The notes under the pieces: model-generated
What the model was told of the DNA's origin: nothing
The model's input: only the letters and a program-made list of their open reading frames with translations
Database searches by the model: none
Position numbers and translations under genes: made by a program
Source: Mesorhizobium sp. WSM4313
Lineage (GTDB): Bacteria; Pseudomonadota; Alphaproteobacteria; Rhizobiales; Rhizobiaceae
Assembly: GCF_002294725.1 (NCBI RefSeq)
Contig: NZ_NSFT01000014.1
Coordinates: 81,229 to 145,228 of the forward strand
Length of the DNA: 64,000 nucleotides
Direction: 5' to 3'
In this document: positions 1 to 7,653 of the stretch, in pieces
Position numbering within the stretch: position 1 is the stretch's first letter
Layout: each line of letters opens with the position of its first letter

Positions 1-726
1 GGCGAATGGGGCAGCCGCAAATACATGCTCGCCAGCCTCGACCAGAGCCTCAAGCGAATGGGGCTCGACTATGTCGATATCTTCTATTCGCACCGTTTCG
101 ACCCCGAGACGCCGCTCGAAGAAACGATGGGCGCGCTCGACCACGCGGTGCGCTCGGGCAAGGCGCTCTATGCTGGCATCTCGTCCTACAATTCGCAGCG
201 CACACGCGAGGCGGCCGACATTCTGCGCCAGCTCGGCACTCCTTGCCTCATCCACCAGCCGAGCTATTCGATGCTCAACCGCTGGGTCGAGGAGGATGGG
301 CTGCTCGACACGCTGGAGGGGCTCGGCATCGGCTCGATCGTGTTCTCGCCGCTGGCGCAGGGCATGCTGACCGACAAATATCTCGGCGGCATCCCCGAGG
401 GCAGCCGCGCATCCCAGGGCAAGTCGTTGCGACCGGCCTTCATCAACGACAAGTCGATCGCTAACATCAAGGCGCTCAACGCCATTGCCGGCCGCCGCGG
501 CCAGACCTTGGCGCAGATGGCGCTGGCCTGGGTGCTGCGCAAAGGCCGCGTGACCACGGCGCTGATAGGGGCTAGCCGGCCGGAACAGGTGGAGGATTGC
601 GTCGGCGCGCTCAAGGCGCTCGAGTTCTCCGACGCCGAGCTCGCCGAGATCGACAGCCACGCCCGCGAGTCCGACATCAACCTCTGGGCGGCTTCGGCCG
701 AACGCAAGGGGCCGCCGCGCAAGTAG
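1..726 (+). CDS. gpr: Aldo/keto reductase, Gpr/YghZ type (5' partial)
   Basis: The reading frame is open from base 1, so the N-terminus lies outside the window; the visible 241 codons are the C-terminal two thirds of an AKR barrel. The run RMGLDYVDIFYSHR carries the catalytic His, followed by SGKALYAGISSY, FSPLAQGMLTDKYL and LIGASRPEQVE, which closely match E. coli YghZ as I recall it. That family reduces L-glyceraldehyde 3-phosphate and other small aldehydes with NADPH in the cytoplasm. The C-terminal motif INLWAASAER is also typical. It stands alone before a palindromic repeat. The subfamily call is good; the physiological substrate here is not known. Confidence 0.85.
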   Translation, partial: GEWGSRKYMLASLDQSLKRMGLDYVDIFYSHRFDPETPLEETMGALDHAVRSGKALYAGISSYNSQRTREAADILRQLGTPCLIHQPSYSMLNRWVEEDGLLDTLEGLGIGSIVFSPLAQGMLTDKYLGGIPEGSRASQGKSLRPAFINDKSIANIKALNAIAGRRGQTLAQMALAWVLRKGRVTTALIGASRPEQVEDCVGALKALEFSDAELAEIDSHARESDINLWAASAERKGPPRK

Positions 727-730
727 CGAT

Positions 731-833
731 TAGAGCAATTCCAGGAAAAGTGTGAGCGGTTTTCCGCCCGGAATTGCCTCAAAACAAGGAGATAGGGCAT
801 TTCGCCGTTTCCGTGAAACGGTGAAATGCTCTA
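731..833. repeat. Dispersed palindromic repeat, family B (copy 1)
   Basis: Two adjacent palindromes: arms GCAATTCC/GGAATTGC around a GGAAAA...TTTTCC core, then AGGGCATTTC...GAAATGCTCT around CCGTTTCCGTGAAACGG. The same two-part unit is present in reverse orientation at 59825-59931, and related arms occur at 35107, 37109 and 47977. It lies between the reductase and the Fur-family gene. Confidence 0.8.
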
Positions 834-976
834 ACTGGCGAACCATCTCGTCGGGGCGCGTACCAGAAGGGATGTGCTGCGGAAACAGTGGCAAAATCGC
901 TTGTTCGTCGTTATCTCAGGGGAATTGAAGTCGTTCGCATGCGAGATATGCCGCGAGCGTCGATTGGGCGAACAAG

Positions 977-1381
977 ATGACGGCAAGAGATGCGCTGACC
1001 AAGAACCAGCTCTGCGTGCTCGAGAAGCTCGAGGCGTCCAGCGGACCGCTCAGCGCCTATACTTTGCTCGACCAGCTGCGCGAGCGCGGTTTCCGCGCGC
1101 CGCTGCAGGTCTACCGGGCGCTCGACACGCTGGTGAAGTCCGGCTTCGTGCACCGGCTCGAAAGCCTCAACTCCTTCGTCGCCTGCGCCGAGCCGCACGA
1201 CCACAGCCATTCGATGACGGCCTTCGCCATCTGCGACAATTGCGGCCAGGTGACCGAGATGTCCGACCACGATGTCGGCCACCGGCTGGACGAATGGATG
1301 CGCTCGACGGGATTTGCCGCCAAGAAGGCGGTGATCGAGTTTCGCGGTGTGTGCGCCAAGTGCAGGGCTGAGGCTGCGTAA
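977..1381 (+). CDS. zur: Fur-family transcriptional regulator, Zur-like
   Basis: A 134-residue protein of the usual Fur length. The N-terminal winged helix includes LSAYTLLDQLRERG and QVYRALDTLVKSGFVHRLES. It is followed by the metal-sensor half with HDHSH, CDNCGQVTE and a C-terminal CAKC, i.e. two CxxC pairs for the structural zinc. The missing Fur-type HHDH pattern and the H-rich HDHSH segment favour zinc sensing (Zur) over iron. No znu transporter genes are adjacent, so the assignment rests on the protein alone. The ATG at 977 has only a weak upstream purine stretch. The gene is convergent with polA across a long inverted repeat. Confidence 0.75.
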   Translation: MTARDALTKNQLCVLEKLEASSGPLSAYTLLDQLRERGFRAPLQVYRALDTLVKSGFVHRLESLNSFVACAEPHDHSHSMTAFAICDNCGQVTEMSDHDVGHRLDEWMRSTGFAAKKAVIEFRGVCAKCRAEAA

Positions 1382-1390
1382 GCTTCACAT

Positions 1391-1607
1391 CGTCATACTA
1401 GGGCGGAGCAAGGAGCGAAGCGACGCGCGCAGACCCTAGTATCCATTCCGTGACATACACGCACCGCCACGGTGCAGAATCTGCATTGACAAGCGGCGTG
1501 CTCGCCAAGCTATCCACAACCGCCGCGCACTACGGCGCGCGTCGCGGCATGGATCCTCGGGTCTGCGCGCGTCGCTTCGCTCCTTGCTCCGCCCGTGGAT
1601 GACGAAC
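1391..1607. repeat. Long inverted repeat, family A (copy 1)
   Basis: Two arms of about 65 bp face each other: the left arm starts CGTCATACTAGGGCGGAGCA, and the right arm ends with its near reverse complement (TGCTCCGCCCGTGGATGACG). The internal spacer of about 85 bp carries further complementary pieces. The whole could fold as one long hairpin and sits between the convergent zur-like gene and polA, where it could end transcription both ways. Related copies are at 61382-61564 and 63713-63877. Confidence 0.85.
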
Positions 1608-1620
1608 GAACGTGAGACGC

Positions 1621-4584
1621 CTAATGCGCCTCGTCCCAATTGTCCGCGGCCCGCGCATCGACATGCAGCGGCACCGACATCGAGACCGCCGGCATCGGCG
1701 CATTCTCCATCACCTTGCGCACCACGGGGATCGTCGCCTCCACCTCCGCTTCCACCGTTTCGAAGATCAGCTCGTCATGCACCTGCAACAGCATGCGGGC
1801 GGAGAGCTTCGCCTTCTCCAGCGCTTCTTCCATATGGACCATGGCGCGGCGGATGATGTCGGCGGCGGTGCCTTGGAGTCTGGCGTTGATTGAGGCGCGC
1901 TCGTTGAAGGCGCGCACCGACGGGTTGGAAGCCCTTATCTCCGGATAGTGGATGCGACGGCCGAAGATCGTTTCGACGAAACCGTTCTCCCGCGCATAGG
2001 CCTTGGTCTCCTCGATATAGTCCCGGATGCCCGGAAAACGCTCGAAATAGCGTTTGATGTAGGCGCCCGCCTCTTCGCGCGGGATCGACAGCTGGTTGGC
2101 GAGGCCGAAGGCCGAGATGCCGTAGATGATGCCGAAATTGATCGCCTTGGCGCGCCGGCGCACCTCCGAAGGCATGCCTTCGACCGGCACATTGAACATT
2201 TCCGACGCGGTGATGGCATGGATGTCGGCGCCGTCGGCGAAGGCCTGTTTGAGCTGCGGGATTTCGGCGACATGGGCAAGCACGCGCAATTCGATCTGGC
2301 TGTAGTCGGCCGAGACCAGCTTGTGGCCTTTCTCCGCGATGAAGGCGGTCCTGATCTTGCGGCCTTCCGCCGTGCGCACCGGGATGTTCTGCAAATTGGG
2401 ATCGGAGGATGACAGCCGCCCGGTGGTGGTCGCGGCCAGCGCATAGGAAGTGTGGACGCGGTTGGTGCCGGGGTTGATGAAACCGGGCAGCGCGTCGGTA
2501 TAGGTCGACTTCAGCTTGGTAAGCTGGCGCCAGTCGACGATCTTGCGCGGCAGCTCGTGGCCCTCGGCGGCGAGATCCTCCAGCAACTGTGCCGAGGTCG
2601 ACCATTGGCCGGTCTTGGTCTTCGAGCCGCCCGGCAGCCCCATCTTGCCGAACAATATGTCGCCGAGCTGTTTTGGCGAGCCGATGTTGATGCGCTCGCC
2701 GACGATCCCGTAAATCTCTTCCTCGACGCGGGCCGCGCCTTGAGCCAGCTCGCCGGAGAGCCGCGACAGGATCTGGCGGTCGACCGAGATGCCGCGCTGT
2801 TCCATGCGGGCGAGCACGGGCACCAGCGGCCGCTCCAGACGCTCATAGACGGAAACGAGGCCCTTGGCGGCAAGCCTCGGCTTCAGCACCCGCCAGAGCT
2901 GCAGCGCCAGGTCGGCCTGCTCGGCAGCGTAGGCGGTCGCACGCTCTATATCGACCTGGTCGAAGCCGATGGCGCTCTTGCCCGAGCCGGCGAGCTCCTT
3001 CTTCGAGGCCGGCGCGTGGCCGAGCCACTTCTCCGACAGCGAGACGAGGTCGTGACCGCCGGATGTGCCCGCATCGAGCACGTAGGAGATCAGCATCGTG
3101 TCGTCGAACGGACCGATCTCGATGCCGTGCCGGCTCATCACGACGATGTCGTATTTCATATCCTGGACGATCTTGAGGACCGATCGGTCCTCAAGCAGCG
3201 GCTTCAGCAGCGCCAGCGCCTTGCGGACCGGGATCTGGTTCTCCAGCATGCCGCCGCCGAGCAGGTCGCCATTGCCGCTCTTGTGGGCGAGCGGCACATA
3301 GACGGCGCGGCCAGGCGCGAGCGCCATGGACAGGCCGATCAGGTCCGCCCGCATCGGGTCGGACGAGCTGGTCTCGGCGTCGAACGCAAGGACACCGGCC
3401 TCGCGGGCTTCGGCTATCCAGGCCTCGAGCGCGGCCGTGTCGCGGATGGGGACATAGGCCGAAGGGTCGATCTTGCGAGCGGCCGCCTGCTCCAGCCGCA
3501 GGGCAGAGAGGAGCGATGGGGTATCGCCTTGCGGCGGCGCGTCCTCGCCCCTGACCGGCGCCGCCGGCTTTGCGGCATCGTTCGGCGCGGCCGCCGGCCT
3601 TGGCACCGGCGGTGCGCCGGCGCCGACATCGGGGCCATGCGCGGTATCGGCGCGCTCGATGGAGACGGCGGTGGCCTGGACGTCGCCAATGTCGGTTGCG
3701 GTCGCTTCGGCGACACGTCGGGTCAGTGTGGTGAACTCCATCGTCTTTAGGAAGCCGATCAGCTTCGGGCCATCCGGCGCATGCAGGACAAGATCGTCCA
3801 GCCCTTCCTTCAGCGGCACGTCGTTCTTCAACGTCACCAACTCGCGCGAGATGCGCGCCTTGTCGGCATTGGCGATGATGGTCTCGCGCCGTTTCTCCTG
3901 CTTGATCTCCGAAGCGCGCGCCAGCAGCCCGTCGAGGTCGCCGAACTGCTCCAGCAATTGCGCCGCGGTCTTCGGGCCGATGCCCGGCACGCCCGGAACA
4001 TTGTCGACCGAGTCGCCGGTCAGCGCCTGCAGGTCGATCATCTTTTCGGGCGGCACGCCCCATTTCTCGATCACCTCGGGAATGCCGATCTGGCGATCCT
4101 TCATCGGGTCGTACATGCCGACCGTCGGACCGACCAACTGCATCAGATCCTTGTCGGAGGAGATGATGGTGGTATCAGCGCCGGCTTCGCAAGCCAGCCG
4201 GCAATAAGTCGCGATGATATCGTCGGCTTCAAAACCCTCCGTCTCTATGCAAGGGACATTGAAGGCTGCGGTCGCCTGGCGGATCAGGCCGAATTGCGGG
4301 ATCAGGTCTTCCGGCGGCGCAGAGCGGTTGGCCTTGTATTCGGGGTAGAGATCGCTGCGGAAGGTTTTCGACGAATAGTCGAAGATGACGGCGAAATGCG
4401 TCGGCACCACGCCGACATCGGTGTTGCGGGCGTCCTGCATCAGCTTCCACACCATGTTGCAGAAGCCGAGCACGGCGCTGGTCGGCAGGCCGTCGGATTT
4501 GCGGTTGAGCGGCGGCAGCGCGTGATAGGCGCGGAAAATGTAGCCGGAGCCGTCGACGAGGAAGAGGTGATCGCCTTTTTTCAT
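1621..4584 (-). CDS. polA: DNA polymerase I
   Basis: A 987-residue protein with all three Pol I domains. The 5'-nuclease domain (about 1-300) starts with LFLVDGSGYIFRAYHAL and contains GFEADDIIATY. The 3'-5' exonuclease (about 375-560) keeps the metal-binding FDAETSS. The polymerase domain has motif A SADYSQIELRVLAH (Asp about 760), motif B RRRAKAINFGIIYG and motif C LLQVHDELIFE (HDE about 936-938). It is longer than the E. coli enzyme because of an Ala/Pro-rich linker around 310-360. It processes Okazaki fragments and fills repair gaps. A small RNA candidate lies just upstream on the other strand. Confidence 0.98.
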   Translation of the reverse strand: MKKGDHLFLVDGSGYIFRAYHALPPLNRKSDGLPTSAVLGFCNMVWKLMQDARNTDVGVVPTHFAVIFDYSSKTFRSDLYPEYKANRSAPPEDLIPQFGLIRQATAAFNVPCIETEGFEADDIIATYCRLACEAGADTTIISSDKDLMQLVGPTVGMYDPMKDRQIGIPEVIEKWGVPPEKMIDLQALTGDSVDNVPGVPGIGPKTAAQLLEQFGDLDGLLARASEIKQEKRRETIIANADKARISRELVTLKNDVPLKEGLDDLVLHAPDGPKLIGFLKTMEFTTLTRRVAEATATDIGDVQATAVSIERADTAHGPDVGAGAPPVPRPAAAPNDAAKPAAPVRGEDAPPQGDTPSLLSALRLEQAAARKIDPSAYVPIRDTAALEAWIAEAREAGVLAFDAETSSSDPMRADLIGLSMALAPGRAVYVPLAHKSGNGDLLGGGMLENQIPVRKALALLKPLLEDRSVLKIVQDMKYDIVVMSRHGIEIGPFDDTMLISYVLDAGTSGGHDLVSLSEKWLGHAPASKKELAGSGKSAIGFDQVDIERATAYAAEQADLALQLWRVLKPRLAAKGLVSVYERLERPLVPVLARMEQRGISVDRQILSRLSGELAQGAARVEEEIYGIVGERINIGSPKQLGDILFGKMGLPGGSKTKTGQWSTSAQLLEDLAAEGHELPRKIVDWRQLTKLKSTYTDALPGFINPGTNRVHTSYALAATTTGRLSSSDPNLQNIPVRTAEGRKIRTAFIAEKGHKLVSADYSQIELRVLAHVAEIPQLKQAFADGADIHAITASEMFNVPVEGMPSEVRRRAKAINFGIIYGISAFGLANQLSIPREEAGAYIKRYFERFPGIRDYIEETKAYARENGFVETIFGRRIHYPEIRASNPSVRAFNERASINARLQGTAADIIRRAMVHMEEALEKAKLSARMLLQVHDELIFETVEAEVEATIPVVRKVMENAPMPAVSMSVPLHVDARAADNWDEAH

Positions 4585-4727
4585 GCCGGCAGGGATAGCG
4601 CGGCCCGGCTTCGCGGTCCATGGCTAAGGCTGTGGAACCCACCGGTTCGGGCAACACCCCTGACACATCCTGTCCGGCTGGAAATTTGCCGCTCACGGGT
4701 ATGTTACAAAAGTGTAATTTTCGTGCC

Positions 4728-4756
4728 CTTGAATCGCCATGTTCACAGACCCAAAT
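4728..4756 (+). promoter_or_regulatory. Candidate promoter of the polA-linked small RNA
   Basis: CTTGAA at 4728-4733, a 17-base spacer, and CCAAAT at 4751-4756. The -35 and spacing fit the alphaproteobacterial housekeeping pattern CTTGAC-N17-CTATAT; the -10 is weak. Predicted start is near 4763. Confidence 0.4.
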
Positions 4757-4762
4757 ACACGT

Positions 4763-4912
4763 CATCGGCAGTTTTTCGCCGAAGTCCGGAGTAAGGCCCG
4801 TCCCCCGCCTATCCCGGGCAAACTGCGGCAGCCTATCCCCCCTCTCCGGGCTGCCGCAACGTTTCGAGTAGAGACCGCCGTGGTTCCCCCTCCACCACGG
4901 CGGTTCTTTTTT
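4763..4912 (+). ncRNA. Probable trans-acting small RNA, alpha-r7-like
   Basis: No convincing coding gene occupies the 426 bases between polA and the M20 peptidase. About 150 bases can fold into three consecutive hairpins: 4796-4819 (GCCCG/CGGGC), 4825-4857 (a 9-bp stem, GCGGCAGCC/GGCTGCCGC) and the terminator hairpin 4874-4904. All three loops are C-rich (TCCCCC, CCCCCCTCTCC and TTCCCCCTCC) and could pair with Shine-Dalgarno sequences. From memory, the rhizobial alpha-r7 (Smr7C) small RNA family is 134-159 nt and sits beside polA, which matches in size and place. Start site and family are inferred. Confidence 0.6.
4874..4912 (+). terminator. Rho-independent terminator
   Basis: A perfect 10-bp stem ACCGCCGTGG/CCACGGCGGT with an 11-base loop is followed by TCTTTTTT. 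It points along the + strand, away from polA and toward the peptidase, so it must end a short transcript starting in the gap. Confidence 0.88.
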
Positions 4913-5010
4913 GCCTTCAGGCAAGCCTTTGCCGCTTGGTCCAATGATCGCGGGCTTTTCGTTTTCGGCATGGCCCTTTAGGGTCTGCCCAAAATCGAAA
5001 GGCAAAAAGC

Positions 5011-6396
5011 ATGTCCAGAATTTCCCCCGTCCTCGACCGTCTCGACCAGAATCTCGACCAAAGCCTGGAGCGGCTGTTCGGCCTGCTCGGCATCAAGTCA
5101 ATCTCCACCGATCCGGCCTTTGCCGCCGATTGCCGCGCGGGCGCCGAATGGCTGGTCGCCGAGCTCAAGCGGATCGGCTTCGACGCCAGTGTGCGCGATA
5201 CGCCCGGACATCCGATGGTGGTGGCGCATCATGAGGGACCGGCGGGCGCGCCGCATGTGCTGTTCTACGGCCACTATGACGTCCAGCCGGTCGATCCGAT
5301 CGAATTGTGGGAAACCGATCCGTTCGCGCCGTCGATCAAGGAGATCGAGCCCGGCCGCAAAGTGATCACCGGCCGCGGCTCGGCCGATGATAAGGGCCAG
5401 CTGATGACCTTCGTCGAGGCCTGCCGCGCGTGGAAGCAGGTGCATGGCAACCTGCCTTGCCGCGTCACTATCCTGTTCGAAGGCGAGGAGGAATCCGGCT
5501 CGCCGTCGCTGAAGCCGTTCCTGGAAGCCAACGCGGCCGAGCTGAAGGCGGATTTCGCGCTGGTCTGCGACACCAGCATGTGGAACCGCGAGACGCCGTC
5601 GATCTGCGTGTCGCTGCGCGGCATGGTCGGCGAGGAGGTCACCGTCAAGGCGGCCAACCGCGACCTGCATTCGGGCCTCTATGGCGGCCCGGCCGCCAAT
5701 CCGATCCGCATCCTGGCCAAGGTGCTGGCGGATATTCACGACAAGGACGGCCGCGTCACCATTGCGGGCTTCTATGACGGCGTCGAGGAGACGCCCTCGC
5801 AGGTGCTGAAATCCTGGGAGGGACTTGGCGAGACGGCCGAGACCTTCCTCGGACCGGTCGGCCTTTCCATTCCCGCCGGCGAGAAGGGCCGCTCGGTGCT
5901 CGAGCTCACCTGGGCGCGGCCGACCGCGGAATTCAACGGCATCATCGGCGGTTATACCGGCAAGGGTTTCAAGACGGTAATCGCGGCGCAAGCGTCGGCG
6001 AAAGTGTCGTTCCGGCTCGTTCACAAGCAGGATCCAAAGAAGATCCGCGCCGCCTTCCAGGCTTTCGTGCGCGAACGCATTCCCGGCGACTGCTCGGTCG
6101 AATTCCACCCGCATGGCGGCTCGCCGGCGATCCAGCTCTCCTACGACTCGCCGTTCCTGGCCAAGGCCAAGGATGCGCTGTCCGACGAATGGGAGAAGCA
6201 GGCGGTCACCACCGGCGGCGGCGGCTCCATTCCCGTGGTCGGCGATTTCCAGACCTATCTCGGCATGGAATCACTGCTGGTCGGCTTCGGCCTCGACGAC
6301 GACCGCATTCATTCGCCGAACGAGAAATACGAGCTGACCTCGTTCCACAAGGGGCAGCGGTCCTGGGCGCGCATTCTCGACGCGCTGACCCGCTGA
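5011..6396 (+). CDS. M20-family metallopeptidase (dipeptidase)
   Basis: A 461-residue cytoplasmic zinc peptidase of the M20/ArgE/DapE/CPG2 clan. Metal ligands and catalytic residues are visible in order: FYGHYDVQPVDP (His plus catalytic Asp), GRGSADDKGQ (bridging Asp), FEGEEESGSPSL (catalytic Glu and Glu ligand), VCDTSMW (Asp) and DDRIHSPNEKY near the C-terminus (His). A dimerisation lid lies about 190-350. Length and the ELWETDPF motif match the broad dipeptidase subgroup. The ATG at 5011 follows an AAAGGCAAAAAGC leader. It has its own transcription unit; RNase D follows after 135 bp. Exact substrate is unknown. Confidence 0.9.
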   Translation: MSRISPVLDRLDQNLDQSLERLFGLLGIKSISTDPAFAADCRAGAEWLVAELKRIGFDASVRDTPGHPMVVAHHEGPAGAPHVLFYGHYDVQPVDPIELWETDPFAPSIKEIEPGRKVITGRGSADDKGQLMTFVEACRAWKQVHGNLPCRVTILFEGEEESGSPSLKPFLEANAAELKADFALVCDTSMWNRETPSICVSLRGMVGEEVTVKAANRDLHSGLYGGPAANPIRILAKVLADIHDKDGRVTIAGFYDGVEETPSQVLKSWEGLGETAETFLGPVGLSIPAGEKGRSVLELTWARPTAEFNGIIGGYTGKGFKTVIAAQASAKVSFRLVHKQDPKKIRAAFQAFVRERIPGDCSVEFHPHGGSPAIQLSYDSPFLAKAKDALSDEWEKQAVTTGGGGSIPVVGDFQTYLGMESLLVGFGLDDDRIHSPNEKYELTSFHKGQRSWARILDALTR

Positions 6397-6531
6397 GCGA
6401 AATCACGAAAACCTTGAAATTCAACTTTCTGTTGATTTTTCTTCGGATCGCGGCGAGGACGAATTAGCTAGCGCGAAGTGCCGCGGCGTTGCGAGGATGG
6501 GCAACGCCGCAGGCGCGACCGGGAGAAGAGA

Positions 6532-7152
6532 ATGACCGATATCCGTTTCCACAAAAACGATCTGCCCGACCTGTCGCGCTACAATGTCGGGGCGGTGGCC
6601 ATCGACACGGAAACGCTAGGGCTCAACCCGCATCGTGACCGGCTCTGCGTGGTGCAGATTTCGCCCGGCGACGGCAGCGCCGATGTCATCCAGATCGCAC
6701 CAGGCCAGAAGGAGGCGCCGAACCTCGCCAGCCTGCTGAGAAACAACACGATCACCAAGCTGTTTCACTACGGCCGCTTCGACATCGCCGTGCTCTACCA
6801 TGCCTTCGGCGTGATGGCCGAGCCGGTGTTTTGCACCAAGATCGCCTCACGGCTCACCCGCACCTATACCGACCGCCACGGGCTGAAGGATCTCTGCGGC
6901 GAACTGCTCGGCATCGGCCTGTCCAAGGTGCAGCAATCCTCCGACTGGGCGGCCGAAACGCTCTCGCCCGAACAGCTCGAATATGCCGCCTCGGACGTGC
7001 TCTACCTGCACAGGTTGCGCGAGGTGCTGGGCGCGCGCCTGGCGCGCGAGAACCGCACCAAGGAGGCGGACGCCTGCTTCCGTTTCCTGCCGACGCGCGC
7101 CAAGCTCGACCTTATGGGCTGGGCTGAGGAAGATATTTTCGCGCATAGTTGA
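6532..7152 (+). CDS. rnd: Ribonuclease D (single-domain form)
   Basis: A 206-residue DEDDy 3'-5' exonuclease. Catalytic motifs: AIDTETLGL (Asp and Glu), LFHYGRFDIAVL (Asp) and YAASDVLYLH (Tyr and Asp). Only the nuclease domain is present; the two HRDC domains of E. coli RNase D are absent, as is common in alphaproteobacteria. It probably trims tRNA and other stable RNA 3' ends. The ATG at 6532 is preceded by GGGAGAAGAGA, a good ribosome binding site, whereas an upstream in-frame start at 6478 has none. Confidence 0.9.
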   Translation: MTDIRFHKNDLPDLSRYNVGAVAIDTETLGLNPHRDRLCVVQISPGDGSADVIQIAPGQKEAPNLASLLRNNTITKLFHYGRFDIAVLYHAFGVMAEPVFCTKIASRLTRTYTDRHGLKDLCGELLGIGLSKVQQSSDWAAETLSPEQLEYAASDVLYLHRLREVLGARLARENRTKEADACFRFLPTRAKLDLMGWAEEDIFAHS

Positions 7153-7191
7153 GGGACGAAGGTCCGTCGACCCAGCCCGTGGAGAAGTGAA

Positions 7192-7398
7192 ATGGCAGAG
7201 CGCAAACCGATCGCGAGCGCGCCCAAGGACGGCTCCAAAGTCACGATCATGTGGAAGGACCGCGACGGTGTCGTCAATGAATCCGTCGGGCAATATCGCG
7301 ACGGCGGCTGGTGGGTCTACACCGACAGCGACACGCAGAAGAAAGTCGAACCGACGAGCTGGCGGCCGGCAACCGATGATGGGGACGACGGCCAGTAG
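7192..7398 (+). CDS. Conserved small hypothetical protein
   Basis: A 68-residue acidic soluble protein rich in Asp, Lys and Trp, with no signal peptide or membrane segment. It begins AERKPIASAPKDGSKVTI and holds the repeated aromatic stretch GGWWVYTDSD. The pattern PIASAPKDG is often seen at the start of small alphaproteobacterial proteins of unknown function. GGAGAAG seven bases before the ATG supports the start. It follows RNase D by 39 bp and could be cotranscribed. Function not recognised. Confidence 0.7.
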   Translation: MAERKPIASAPKDGSKVTIMWKDRDGVVNESVGQYRDGGWWVYTDSDTQKKVEPTSWRPATDDGDDGQ

Positions 7399-7458
7399 GT
7401 GATCCTCACCTGACAATTTCAGGGCGGGCGCGAGGCTTGGCCGCAACAAGGGGGCGCA

Positions 7459-7605
7459 ATGAGACAGAACACGCTCTATCTCATCATCGGGGCGCTGGTC
7501 GCGATTGTCATCGCGCTCGGCATCTATGTCTATCGCGAGCAGACCAGGCCGAAAGGCGTCGAGCTCAAGATCGACGACAAGGGCATTTCGATCCAGCAGA
7601 ATTGA
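7459..7605 (+). CDS. Small single-pass membrane protein (48 aa)
   Basis: A short reading frame with ATG at 7459 preceded by AAGGGGGCGC. After four residues it has one strongly hydrophobic segment (TLYLIIGALVAIVIALGIYV), then a charged tail YREQTRPKG and the amphipathic end ELKIDDKGISIQQN. The topology (short N-terminus, one helix, soluble tail of about 23 residues) and a purposeful RBS argue that it is real. Function unknown; it lies between the 68-residue protein and the acyltransferase. Confidence 0.6.
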   Translation: MRQNTLYLIIGALVAIVIALGIYVYREQTRPKGVELKIDDKGISIQQN

Positions 7606-7653
7606 CCATGGTGGCCAGCCGGGAGACCGGCGCGGTGAGGGGCTAGACCGGCT

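Noticed and set aside
3330..3480. Inactive PolA 3'-5' exonuclease
   Set aside because: The FDAETSS motif keeps the Asp and Glu metal ligands, so the domain looks functional.
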